Shown in pieces: positions 7,173-15,870 of a stretch of DNA of 23,011 nt (the first letter of the stretch is position 1; each line of letters begins with the position of its first letter). The position numbers were made by a program, and so were the translations under genes. The DNA lies in NCBI RefSeq assembly GCF_018260405.1, contig NZ_JAGLBG010000039.1:1-23011 (forward strand). Direction: 5' to 3'. The notes under the pieces are model-generated. The model was not told the origin of the DNA. It made no database searches and saw nothing but the letters and a program-made list of their open reading frames with translations. This DNA is from Deinococcus sp. (lineage in GTDB: Bacteria; Deinococcota; Deinococci; Deinococcales; Deinococcaceae).

Positions 7173-8800
7173 AGCGCAGTTCCCGGGCAGCTCTCAGCGT
7201 GGCGCTGCTGCTCTGTGTGGGTCAGGCCGGGGCACAGGATCTGGGCGCTTACCAGGCGCTGACCCGTGCGCTGGACGCCGCCGCCCAGAGCAGTGGGCAC
7301 GACGCCGTACGGACCTTGTCGTACCTCGATGCGGCGCAGCAGGCTTTTGGTCGGCTTTCGCCCAGCCTGGGCAGTTCGCAGATCGTCTCGGACATGCGAG
7401 ACGCGCTGGATGCGGCGCGGGCTGCCCAGTCGCGGACTCCGGCTGAACTACAAGCGCAGCTGCTGCTGGCCCGTGGCCTGCTGCGTAAGGCGCTGTACGA
7501 CCAGACCGTGACTGTGCTGGCTACCTCGCCCGAGAACGCCACCGAGCGCTTAAGCCTGCTGGCCCTTGAAGTAGGCGCTGATCCGCAGGCCCTGGTCGCC
7601 GATGCCCGGGCGGGCAAGGTCAATCTGGTGACCTGGCGTTTGCAAAAAGCCGCTGCCGAGAAGGTCGGGGCTTCACTGGCCCAGGTGCAGCCCCGGCAGA
7701 CTTCAGGCAACTACCTGAATCTGGCGCGGGCTAGCAGCTGGTTTACGGTGGTGCAGGACACGGGCCGGAACTTGACCCCGCCCCTTGACGCCCCGCAGTT
7801 TCAAGACGCTTTGTCTCAGCTGGCGGCGGGAAACACGGTGGCCCTGACCACCAGCCTAAGCCGCCTCAAAACGGGCGCAGGTGCCCTGAACCGTGCGCTG
7901 GCCACGGTGCCCACGGCCCACATGTCTGTGGCCCCTGTCGCTTCCCCGGCGCAGTCGGCTCCTAAAGTCACGGGAGTCAAGCCCAGTGGCGGTGCGGCAG
8001 GTGGCGGTGCGGCTGGTGGCCCAGTGGTGGGCGGCGGTTTGTCTCACGTTCCCGGGGCAGGCGGACTTAACGGGGCTTACGCCGCGCTGGGCCGCGCCCT
8101 GAGCGCTGCCGGACATGCCGACATGGTCAAGGCCCGCAGGCAGTTGGCCACTGTTCCTGGCGTCCTGGCGACCGCGCCAGCAGGCCTACGCCACGCGGCG
8201 GGCTACGACGCCTTTACCGGGCATGCTCAGGCGTTGGCCGCACGCCAGGGGCTGCGCCCAGCCGACGTACAGGCGCTGACCGCCGAACTAGGGGCGCTGG
8301 AAAGCCGCGCTGCCGGGCGGCCAGTCAGCGTCCTCGACACGCTTTCGGGCCGTGCGTCGCGTCTCTTTGGTGGCGGGTTGCGGGCCGTGCTGGGGCTGCT
8401 GCTGGCCCTGGCCTGCGCCGCGCCACTTTATCTGCTTAATCTGGCTTTCGGTAACCGTAACCCTTTCTGGCGGGCCATCAATACCGCGCTGGCGCTGCTG
8501 CTGCTGCCTACTGTTCTAGAAGGCGTCTTTGGGTTCCTGGGCTGGGTCGGCGACCTGACCGGGGCGGCTTTCTTGCGGTCGCTGACTAATCTCACCCTGT
8601 TGCAGGCGGCTTATGGGCTGCCCATTCGCGGGCTGCTCAGTCTGGTGGCTATAGCGCTAGCGACCTACGGCTTCCGTGGCCTGTGTATCCAGTTCGGGCT
8701 GCTGGGTACCCGGCCCAGCCAGAAGAATAAAACCAAAATTTCCCCTGTGGTCGCGGTCAACCCGGACCATACCAGTCTCGATTGGGACGAGGAGGTCTGA
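7169..8800 (+). CDS. Secreted helical protein with C-terminal membrane anchor, function unknown
   Basis: 543 residues from a GTG that overlaps the upstream stop. Residues 1-23 are a signal peptide (basic start, ALSVALLLCVGQ core, AGAQD cleavage region). Residues ~24-250 are alanine-rich helices. A Gly/Ala/Pro linker follows (~255-300), then a second helical block (~300-395). Residues ~403-427, ~436-460 and ~480-502 are three likely membrane helices, and residues ~512-543 a polar, acidic-ended tail (LDWDEEV). The start of each helical block shares GAY-x-AL-x-RAL-x-AA (residues 27 and 302), hinting at an internal duplication. I do not recognise a family. With cytoplasmic partners on both sides it may link an envelope event to them. 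Confidence 0.7.
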   Translation: MKRSSRAALSVALLLCVGQAGAQDLGAYQALTRALDAAAQSSGHDAVRTLSYLDAAQQAFGRLSPSLGSSQIVSDMRDALDAARAAQSRTPAELQAQLLLARGLLRKALYDQTVTVLATSPENATERLSLLALEVGADPQALVADARAGKVNLVTWRLQKAAAEKVGASLAQVQPRQTSGNYLNLARASSWFTVVQDTGRNLTPPLDAPQFQDALSQLAAGNTVALTTSLSRLKTGAGALNRALATVPTAHMSVAPVASPAQSAPKVTGVKPSGGAAGGGAAGGPVVGGGLSHVPGAGGLNGAYAALGRALSAAGHADMVKARRQLATVPGVLATAPAGLRHAAGYDAFTGHAQALAARQGLRPADVQALTAELGALESRAAGRPVSVLDTLSGRASRLFGGGLRAVLGLLLALACAAPLYLLNLAFGNRNPFWRAINTALALLLLPTVLEGVFGFLGWVGDLTGAAFLRSLTNLTLLQAAYGLPIRGLLSLVAIALATYGFRGLCIQFGLLGTRPSQKNKTKISPVVAVNPDHTSLDWDEEV

Positions 8801-8859
8801 TGAGCACCACTAAACCCGTAGCTACTCGGCTGGCCCCGGCAAGGGTTTGGCTCCGATGA
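8800..8859 (+). CDS. Small 19-codon open frame with ATGA overlaps at both ends
   Basis: The ATG at 8800 overlaps the upstream TGA by one base and has GGAGG (8791-8795) in ideal position. The stop at 8857-8859 overlaps the ATG of the next gene (ATGA). The product MSTTKPVATRLAPARVWLR has no acidic residues and no recognised motif. It is the only reading that links the two long genes without a gap, so it may pass ribosomes on. The alternative is that it is the frameshifted true N-terminus of the downstream protein. Confidence 0.4.
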   Translation: MSTTKPVATRLAPARVWLR

Positions 8860-10943
8860 GCCGCGCTCCGCTCTACAAGACGGCGGTCAAGATGCTGGGC
8901 GACCTCGCTTCCTCGCGGGCGCTGGAACGCGTGCTGCACGACGCCGCCAATGCACGCGGCACCGATCTCGATTCGCTGGACGCGCACACACTCGAACAGA
9001 TTCTGAAAAACGACGTTTACAAGCGGCTGCAACATACGGTGCCTGCGCCGCTGGCCAAGCGCCGGGTCATGGAAGTGCTCAAAGAGCTAGAGAAGATGCC
9101 GGACGTGCCCCCCGCGACGCGGGCACTGCTTGAAAGCCAGGTCAATGCGCTGGAAGAAGGATCGCGCAAATTTACCCTGTACTTCGACTGGCCGGAAGCC
9201 CAGCGTCTGCGCGGCGTGCTGGGGCTGGCCCGCACCGAGGAGGCGGCTGGGCGGCCCGTTGACGCGCTGGTCTACGAAGGTCAGGAACTCATCGGCCAGA
9301 TGGAGCGCAAGCTGGAAGAAGGTCTGGTGGCCCAGGCCCAGGATCTGGCCGAGTTCAAGGCGGCCTTTACCCGGGTCAGCGGGGTGGGCGGGCGTGACGT
9401 TCGCCGTCTCGAAAGCCTGATTGCCCAGATCGACGAGGCTCAGGAACAGCGCACCCTGCTGCCCGGCGAGGTCGAGCGGGCGCGGAACATCAGTTTCAAG
9501 CTGCGTAAAAGCATGGAAAGCAGCGTAGTGCAGGGGGTCGAAACCTCGGCGGCGCTGGCCCCCAATGCTCAGGCCCGGGTGCAGGCGCTGGAGCAAGAGC
9601 ACGCCGGACGGCAGCTGAACGATCAGAGCCGCGAGTTTGCCGCCTTGTTCCGGGTTCGCCCCGATCTTCAGGAGCAAAACGAGCAGCTGCGGGGACGGCA
9701 TAACAACGGCCAGCTGGCGGTCGAGGAAGTCGGTGCCTGGCGCACGACCCTTGTACAGGCCCGCGACGTTACCCTGGCCGAGCAGAGCAGTGAGCTGGCG
9801 TCTTTAGAAAATCAGCTGGCTGCCCTTCCTGGCGGTACGGCAGGTTCCGATGTGCAGCTGGCGCTGGACGTGGCGCGCATGGCCCTGTCGAGCGGCAGCC
9901 TCGCGACCGACGAACTGATGGAGCTGCGTATCAGTATCAATGCGCTCAACCGTTCGCCGGTCGAGGCGAACCGGATTCTGGAACAGCAGCGCGAACTGGC
10001 CGAAATCGAACGCTCGGCGCGTGACGTTCCGGGGGCCGAAAACAGCCTGCGTGAGGCGCTGGCCGAGGCCCGCGATACGCTGGCGCGTGGCCGCGAAATC
10101 GGTCTGAGCTCGCTGTGGGCTACCCTGGAACAGCACATGGGGCAGGCGGCCCAGCAGCGCGAGAGCTTGGACGCACGGGCCGACCATGTGGTGCAGGAAT
10201 ACGACAAGGTTCGCTCACTGGCTGGCGAAACCACGCAGCGTCTGGGCCGTCTGGCTGACACCCTGCGTTCGCAGCGCCGCCTGGGGCCGATGAGTGCCCA
10301 GGCCCGTGAACGCTACGCCCAGACCCTCACCGACGCCGAGGCCCTGCTGGCCGAAGCCCGCGCCGAATATCAGGCCGCGCAGGAGGTGACCTCTTCGTTC
10401 GGCAGTGACGCCCTTAGCGGCCTACTGGACGTGTTCGACTTCGGTGAAAGTGATGTTATGGGCGGCAATAACAGTGGTGAAAGTGGCCTGTTTGGCCTGG
10501 GCGACGCGCCTGCCCCGGGGGCAAGTTCGGGTGGCAGCGACCTGAACTTGATGATGGCGTCCCTGCTGTCCGGTTCGGCTTCCAAAGAGCTGTCTGGAGA
10601 GATAGAGGCGCCCCCGGTTTACACTCCGCCTGCCCACCCTAGAGAAGCCAATGAAACCGACTGGGGACGCTTCAATACCGGTCAGGTAGACCGCTGGAAC
10701 GTGGTCGATGGCCGCGTGGTCGACGGCACCCAGGACGATCACCTGACGAAAGTGGCTGGCCTGCTGGGTCAGGCCGATCACCTGGGCTTACAGCGGCTCG
10801 ATATGGCCGATGCGTTGCATGTCTGGTCGGCACGTTTAATCAGTCCGGGAGTGTGGCGTCTGGCCCGTGGCCGCGACTGGGACGGTCTAGAAAAAGTCGC
10901 GGGCCAGTGGCTCGATAGCGGCAGCGATACCTTGCCCGCGTAA
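8856..10943 (+). CDS. Large coiled-coil protein of the roadblock operon, function unknown
   Basis: 695 residues from the ATG at 8856, chosen for the ATGA overlap and AAGGG about 10 nt upstream; an in-frame TTG at 8847 is the alternative. Residues ~7-79 repeat the N-terminal domain of the roadblock protein (6444 gene), gap-free with about 17 identities. Residues ~80-510 are almost wholly charged alpha-helix rich in Glu, Gln, Arg, Ala and Leu, consistent with long coiled coils. Residues ~515-595 are a flexible Gly/Ser/Asp linker (SGESGLFGLGD). Residues ~600-695 form a compact Trp-rich end (DRWNVVDGRVVDGTQ, HVWSARLISPGVWRLARGRDWDG). No nucleotide-binding motif, signal peptide or membrane helix is seen. 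Probably a cytoplasmic scaffold. Confidence 0.7.
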   Translation: MSRAPLYKTAVKMLGDLASSRALERVLHDAANARGTDLDSLDAHTLEQILKNDVYKRLQHTVPAPLAKRRVMEVLKELEKMPDVPPATRALLESQVNALEEGSRKFTLYFDWPEAQRLRGVLGLARTEEAAGRPVDALVYEGQELIGQMERKLEEGLVAQAQDLAEFKAAFTRVSGVGGRDVRRLESLIAQIDEAQEQRTLLPGEVERARNISFKLRKSMESSVVQGVETSAALAPNAQARVQALEQEHAGRQLNDQSREFAALFRVRPDLQEQNEQLRGRHNNGQLAVEEVGAWRTTLVQARDVTLAEQSSELASLENQLAALPGGTAGSDVQLALDVARMALSSGSLATDELMELRISINALNRSPVEANRILEQQRELAEIERSARDVPGAENSLREALAEARDTLARGREIGLSSLWATLEQHMGQAAQQRESLDARADHVVQEYDKVRSLAGETTQRLGRLADTLRSQRRLGPMSAQARERYAQTLTDAEALLAEARAEYQAAQEVTSSFGSDALSGLLDVFDFGESDVMGGNNSGESGLFGLGDAPAPGASSGGSDLNLMMASLLSGSASKELSGEIEAPPVYTPPAHPREANETDWGRFNTGQVDRWNVVDGRVVDGTQDDHLTKVAGLLGQADHLGLQRLDMADALHVWSARLISPGVWRLARGRDWDGLEKVAGQWLDSGSDTLPA

Positions 10944-10950
10944 AGTTGGC

Positions 10951-10956
10951 TAAACT
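10951..10956 (+). promoter_or_regulatory. -10 box for leaderless tsaE
   Basis: TAAACT is 8 nt before the tsaE ATG and no ribosome site is present, so the transcript would begin at or within 1-3 nt of the start codon. No clear -35 is visible. Confidence 0.45.
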
Positions 10957-10964
10957 ACGGCCAC

Positions 10965-11399
10965 ATGATTCTGACTCCAGGCGAAACCCGGCGACTGTAC
11001 GGCCTAGAGCAGCAGCAGCAGCTTGGCGCTGAATTTGCCCGCGTGGTTCCTGCCGGGTCAGTTCTGTTTCTGGAAGGCGAACTGGGGGTGGGCAAGACTT
11101 CTTTTACACAGGGGCTGGTGGAGGCCTACGGTTTTGATGGCGGCGTCAACAGCCCGACCTACGCCCTGATGCATGTCTATCCGGCGCGTGACGGGCAGGT
11201 GCTGCATGTCGATGCCTACCGCGTGCGCGACCCGGACGAGCTGTACGAAATGGACCTAGAAGCCCTGATCGAGAGCAGCCGGGCCAGCGTGATCGAGTGG
11301 GGCGAGGGGCTGTACGCCGACTACCCGGACGCCCCCATTCTGAAATTCGAGCATGTGCCCGGGGCCCCCGAAGTGCGGCAAGTTACCCGGCTGCGCTGA
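10965..11399 (+). CDS. tsaE: tRNA threonylcarbamoyladenosine biosynthesis ATPase TsaE
   Basis: 144 residues, the normal TsaE length. TsaE is the ATPase that supports TsaB/TsaD in making t6A at position 37 of ANN-decoding tRNAs in the cytoplasm. Family marks are Walker A GELGVGKTS (Lys44), then FTQGLVEAYG, VNSPTYALMHVY (switch-like region), VLHVDAYRVRDPDEL, and VIEWGEG near the C-terminus. It begins 21 nt after the coiled-coil gene but has its own -10-like TAAACT box and no ribosome site, so it may be transcribed separately as a leaderless mRNA. ackA follows after 91 nt. Confidence 0.95.
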   Translation: MILTPGETRRLYGLEQQQQLGAEFARVVPAGSVLFLEGELGVGKTSFTQGLVEAYGFDGGVNSPTYALMHVYPARDGQVLHVDAYRVRDPDELYEMDLEALIESSRASVIEWGEGLYADYPDAPILKFEHVPGAPEVRQVTRLR

Positions 11400-11478
11400 T
11401 TCCCGGCGTAGTGCAGACGCCTTCTGGCTGCCGAGACCCTGGGCCGGGTGGCCGCGCCTTTCCCTGACTGATCTTTGC

Positions 11479-11484
11479 CACAAT
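11479..11484 (+). promoter_or_regulatory. -10-like box for leaderless ackA
   Basis: CACAAT lies 6 nt before the ackA ATG. The stretch ACAATAGAC is identical to the one upstream of the 20917 gene, with the same distance to the ATG. No Shine-Dalgarno sequence is present. Confidence 0.4.
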
Positions 11485-11490
11485 AGACCC

Positions 11491-12690
<1,200 letters not shown>

Positions 12691-12790
12691 GTTACGGTTC
12701 CCTCCCACTAGTGCGCCAGCTGCCTAGACTGACCGCCGGTTGAACCGGGCAGTTCCTTCCCACTCGCCCCCGACTTCTGAAGGAGCCAAC

Positions 12791-14896
12791 ATGAGAACCC
12801 TCTTCCTCGCCCCCACCCGCAACGGCGTCGGCCTCAGCAGCACCGCCCTGGGCTTGACCCGCGCCCTGGAGCGTCAGGGCCTGCACGTTGCTTTCCTTAA
12901 GCCCATTGCCCAGACCGGCGAAAAAGCCACCGACGACAGCGTGCATTTTGCCCGCACGGTGAGCCACCTCGTGGGCACGCCCGACCCCATCTTGCTGGCG
13001 ACTGCCGAGGAGCAGCTCAGCCAGGGCCAGGAAGAGGAGCTGATGGAGCAAATCATTGCGCTGTCCAAGCAGGCGGCCCCGGATGGGGTTGACGTGCTGG
13101 TGGCCGAGGGGCTGGCGCTGACCGAGCGCAACGTCTATGCGGGGGCGCTGAACGCTTCGCTGGCCCGCAACCTGGAAGCTGATACCGTGCTGGTCAGCAG
13201 TCTGGCGGGCGTGACCCCGGCAGAACTGGCCGATGAGCTGGAGATCGCCGCGCAGAACTACCGCCGCAGCGACGGCTCCGGGCTGGCCGGATTTGTCCTG
13301 AACTTTGCGCCGCAGGGCCTGGATTTCGGTACCCTGATGGCCGAGCTGCGGGCCAGGAGCCGCGTGCTGGCCTCCGGCGGACTGCCGCTGCTAGGCGTGG
13401 TGGGCCTCTCGCCAGAGCTGCGGGCCGTGCGTACCAGCGATATTGCCCGTTATCTGGGGGCTGAAATCGTCAATGCGGGCGAGGTCAATCAGCGCCGCGT
13501 ATCTGGCACCGTGGTCACAGCCCGCACGGTGCCCAACATGACCAATCTGTTCTCACCGGGGGCGCTGATCGTCACGCCCGCTGACCGTGAGGACGTGATT
13601 ATGGCCGCCGCGCTGAGCCACATGAGCGGCACTCCGCTGGCGGGTGTGGTCTACACCTCCGGCACCTCGCCCGAACCCAGCATTCAGCGGCTGTGCGAGG
13701 TGGCGTTGACCAGCAGCCTGCCGGTGCTGCGTGTGCCGACCAATTCGTTCGAAACGGCGTCCAAGCTGGCCCACATGGATTCCCGCGTGCCGCAAGACGA
13801 CACCTCGCGCATGGATAAGATGCTGGACTTTATCGCTGACCGGCTCGATACCGTGCCACTGGGGGCAAAACTGCGCGTTCCCAGCAGCGACGGCGAGCGC
13901 CGGATGCCGCCCAGCGCCTTTCGCTTCGAGCTGATTGGGCGGGCGCGGGCGGCGGGCAAACGCATTGTGCTGCCCGAGGGCGAGGAGCCGCGCACCATCC
14001 GGGCGTCTATCCGCTGCACCGAAAAAGGCATTGCCCGCTGCGTGTTGCTCGCCAAGCCCGACAAGGTCAGGCAGGTGGCGCAGGGCCAAGGGCTGGAGAT
14101 TCCGGCGGGCCTGGAAATCATCGACCCCGACAGCGTGCGTGAGCAGTACGTGGCCCCGATGGTAGAACTCCGTAAAAGCAAGGGCCTGACCGAGCCTCAG
14201 GCGCTGGCGCAGCTGGAAGACACGGTGGTGCTGGGCACCATGATGCTGGCAACGGGCGAGGTCGACGGCCTGGTGTCGGGCGCGGTACATACCACCGCCA
14301 ACACCGTGCGGCCCGCGCTTCAGCTGATTAAAACGGCCCCCGGCAGCAGTCTGGTGAGCAGCATCTTCTTTATGCTGATGCCCGAGCAGGTGCTGGTCTA
14401 CGGCGACGCGGCGATTAACCCCAACCCCAACGCTCAGGAACTGGCCGACATCGCCATTCAGTCTGCCGACAGTGCCAAAGCCTTTGGGCTGCCGGTGCGG
14501 GTCGCCATGCTCAGCTACAGCACCGGCGAAAGCGGCACCGGCGAGGACGTGGAAAAGGTCAAGGAGGCGACCCGGCTGGTCAGGGAACGCCGCCCCGACA
14601 TCCTGGTCGACGGTCCGCTGCAATATGACGCCGCCAGCGTGCTAAGCGTAGGCCAGAGCAAAGCGCCCAACAGCCTGGTGGCGGGCCGCGCCACGGTGTT
14701 CATTTTCCCCGACCTCAACACCGGCAACACCACCTACAAGGCCGTGCAGCGCAGCGCGGGTGTGGTTGCCGTGGGGCCGATGCTTCAGGGCCTGCGTAAG
14801 CCGGTAAACGACCTCTCGCGGGGGGCACTGGTGGACGACATCGTGTACACCATTGCGTTGACGGCGATTCAGGCGACGCAGGTGGAAACGGCGTAA
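12791..14896 (+). CDS. pta: Phosphate acetyltransferase, long three-domain type
   Basis: 701 residues, like the long enterobacterial Pta. It interconverts acetyl-CoA + phosphate and acetyl-phosphate + CoA. Residues ~1-210 form a BioD-like P-loop domain with a degenerate loop (APTRNGVGLSS, no GK[ST]) as in other long Ptas. Residues ~215-335 are a DRTGG-type regulatory domain. Residues ~375-701 are the catalytic PTA_PTB domain: RIVLPEGEEPRTIRA, GEVDGLVSGAVHTTANTVRP, VYGDAAINPNPNAQELADIA, MLSYSTGESGTG, DGPLQYDAA and VFIFPDLNTGNTTYKAVQR. The ATG has AAGGAG at good spacing. TAGACT at 12725 and an inverted repeat CCGGT-TGA-ACCGG (12736-12748) in the leader suggest its own promoter. Confidence 0.97.
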   Translation: MRTLFLAPTRNGVGLSSTALGLTRALERQGLHVAFLKPIAQTGEKATDDSVHFARTVSHLVGTPDPILLATAEEQLSQGQEEELMEQIIALSKQAAPDGVDVLVAEGLALTERNVYAGALNASLARNLEADTVLVSSLAGVTPAELADELEIAAQNYRRSDGSGLAGFVLNFAPQGLDFGTLMAELRARSRVLASGGLPLLGVVGLSPELRAVRTSDIARYLGAEIVNAGEVNQRRVSGTVVTARTVPNMTNLFSPGALIVTPADREDVIMAAALSHMSGTPLAGVVYTSGTSPEPSIQRLCEVALTSSLPVLRVPTNSFETASKLAHMDSRVPQDDTSRMDKMLDFIADRLDTVPLGAKLRVPSSDGERRMPPSAFRFELIGRARAAGKRIVLPEGEEPRTIRASIRCTEKGIARCVLLAKPDKVRQVAQGQGLEIPAGLEIIDPDSVREQYVAPMVELRKSKGLTEPQALAQLEDTVVLGTMMLATGEVDGLVSGAVHTTANTVRPALQLIKTAPGSSLVSSIFFMLMPEQVLVYGDAAINPNPNAQELADIAIQSADSAKAFGLPVRVAMLSYSTGESGTGEDVEKVKEATRLVRERRPDILVDGPLQYDAASVLSVGQSKAPNSLVAGRATVFIFPDLNTGNTTYKAVQRSAGVVAVGPMLQGLRKPVNDLSRGALVDDIVYTIALTAIQATQVETA

Positions 14897-14901
14897 TACG
14901 G

Positions 14902-14940
14902 ACTCGGGTTAAACGGTTGTGCAGACCTTTTAACCCGAGT
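14902..14940 (+). terminator. 12-bp hairpin after pta
   Basis: ACTCGGGTTAAA (14902-14913) pairs perfectly with TTTAACCCGAGT (14929-14940). No T-run follows. A second hairpin CGGTCT-AAG-AGACCG follows at 14966-14980. Likely transcript end or 3' protection of ackA-pta mRNA. Confidence 0.5.
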
Positions 14941-15001
14941 AAACCACCCACCAGCAGCGCCTTAACGGTCTAAGAGACCGAAAAGCGTGACCAAGATCAG
15001 T

Positions 15002-15029
15002 TTGTCAAACCTCCGCACCGCGCTATGAT
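15002..15029 (+). promoter_or_regulatory. Promoter of the phosphoesterase gene (TTGTCA-16-TATGAT)
   Basis: TTGTCA at 15002-15007 and TATGAT at 15024-15029 have a 16-nt spacer and are the best sigma70-type match among the protein genes here. The -10 box contains the in-frame ATGATG at 15025, so that ATG cannot be the start of this transcript; the GTG at 15037 lies at about +1. Confidence 0.7.
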
Positions 15030-15036
15030 GCTCTTT

Positions 15037-15789
15037 GTGCGGCAACTGCTGCTTTCCGATATCCACGCCAATAACACTGCGCTTCAGGCTGTCCTGAGTG
15101 ACGCTGAAAAACGCGGTTACGATCAGGTCATGCACCTCGGCGACGCAGTGGGCTATGGCCCGCACCCGCACGACGTGGTCGAAACCCTGCGCGGCCTGGA
15201 CGCCACCTGCGTCATGGGCAACCACGACCAGATGCTGCTCGAATATGCTGACGACACCCGCGAGTACAAAGAAAGCGTGGTCGCGGCGGCTCTCAAGTGG
15301 CAGCTTACCCGCCTGACCGAACGTGACATTCGGTGGATTCGGACCTGGCGCGACGGCATAGACGATTCGTTGGTGGGGGCGCGTTACCGCCACGGCACAC
15401 CGTCGAGTCTCGACGAGTACATGGACTCGGTCACAGCGGCCAGAGAGGCGTTTACGCAGTGGCAGGGCCGCATTGGGTTCGTGGGACATACCCACACGCC
15501 CATCGTCTACGCGACCCTGAATGCGCCGGTCGGTGAGTGGATCAAGACCCAGCCCCTTTCGGACGGCGGCACGTACATGGTGCCCCCGGCGGCCCGGGTC
15601 ATCCTGAATCCCGGCAGCGTCGGCCAGCCCCGCGACGGCAATCCCAAGGCCAGTTACGCCATTTTCGACACTTCGCGTAACGTCTTCGAGGTCATCCGGG
15701 TGCCTTACGATGTCGCCCGCACCCAGGAAGCGATGATGGAAGCCGGGCTCCCCCAGGTGCTGGCGGCGCGGCTGGCCATTGGAAAATAA
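15037..15789 (+). CDS. Calcineurin-like metallophosphoesterase (YfcE/Metallophos_2 type)
   Basis: 250 residues from the GTG at 15037. Metal-binding motifs appear in order: LLSDIHANN (Asp8, His10), HLGDAVGYGPHP (Asp36), VMGNHDQML (Asn62, His63), FVGHTHTPIVY and then LNPGSVGQPRDGNPKASYAIF. This is the set seen in bacterial YfcE-type phosphodiesterases and related protein phosphatases; the true substrate cannot be told. The longer ATGATG start at 15025 lies inside the -10 hexamer, so I prefer the leaderless GTG, which begins VRQLLLSDIHANN and fits the family start. A 26-codon open frame links it to holB. Confidence 0.9.
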   Translation: MRQLLLSDIHANNTALQAVLSDAEKRGYDQVMHLGDAVGYGPHPHDVVETLRGLDATCVMGNHDQMLLEYADDTREYKESVVAAALKWQLTRLTERDIRWIRTWRDGIDDSLVGARYRHGTPSSLDEYMDSVTAAREAFTQWQGRIGFVGHTHTPIVYATLNAPVGEWIKTQPLSDGGTYMVPPAARVILNPGSVGQPRDGNPKASYAIFDTSRNVFEVIRVPYDVARTQEAMMEAGLPQVLAARLAIGK

Positions 15790-15870
15790 GTGCTTGTAGC
15801 GCGTAGCGTGCGGCTTATACAACAGGCGCTGGCCCCACGCTACAGGCCCCACGCCACATGCCTCCTATGA
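15790..15870 (+). CDS. Small 26-codon open frame bridging phosphoesterase and holB
   Basis: GTG at 15790 directly follows the TAA of the phosphoesterase gene; the frame ends TGA at 15868-15870, overlapping the ATG at 15867 of holB (ATGA). The product (VLVARSVRLIQQALAPRYRP...) is basic and not recognised. A TTGTAG-16-TATACA promoter-like pair (15794, 15816) also lies in this stretch and offers a competing explanation. Relay ORF or chance. Confidence 0.25.
   Translation: MLVARSVRLIQQALAPRYRPHATCLL

Noticed and set aside
13553..14623. 356-codon minus-strand frame over pta
   Set aside because: Antisense shadow of the Pta domains; composition biased to Arg, Gln, His and Gly.
15858..15866. Upstream ATG as start of holB
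   Set aside because: It has no ribosome site, and the ATG at 15867 forms the ATGA overlap with the preceding small frame. The choice is not certain.
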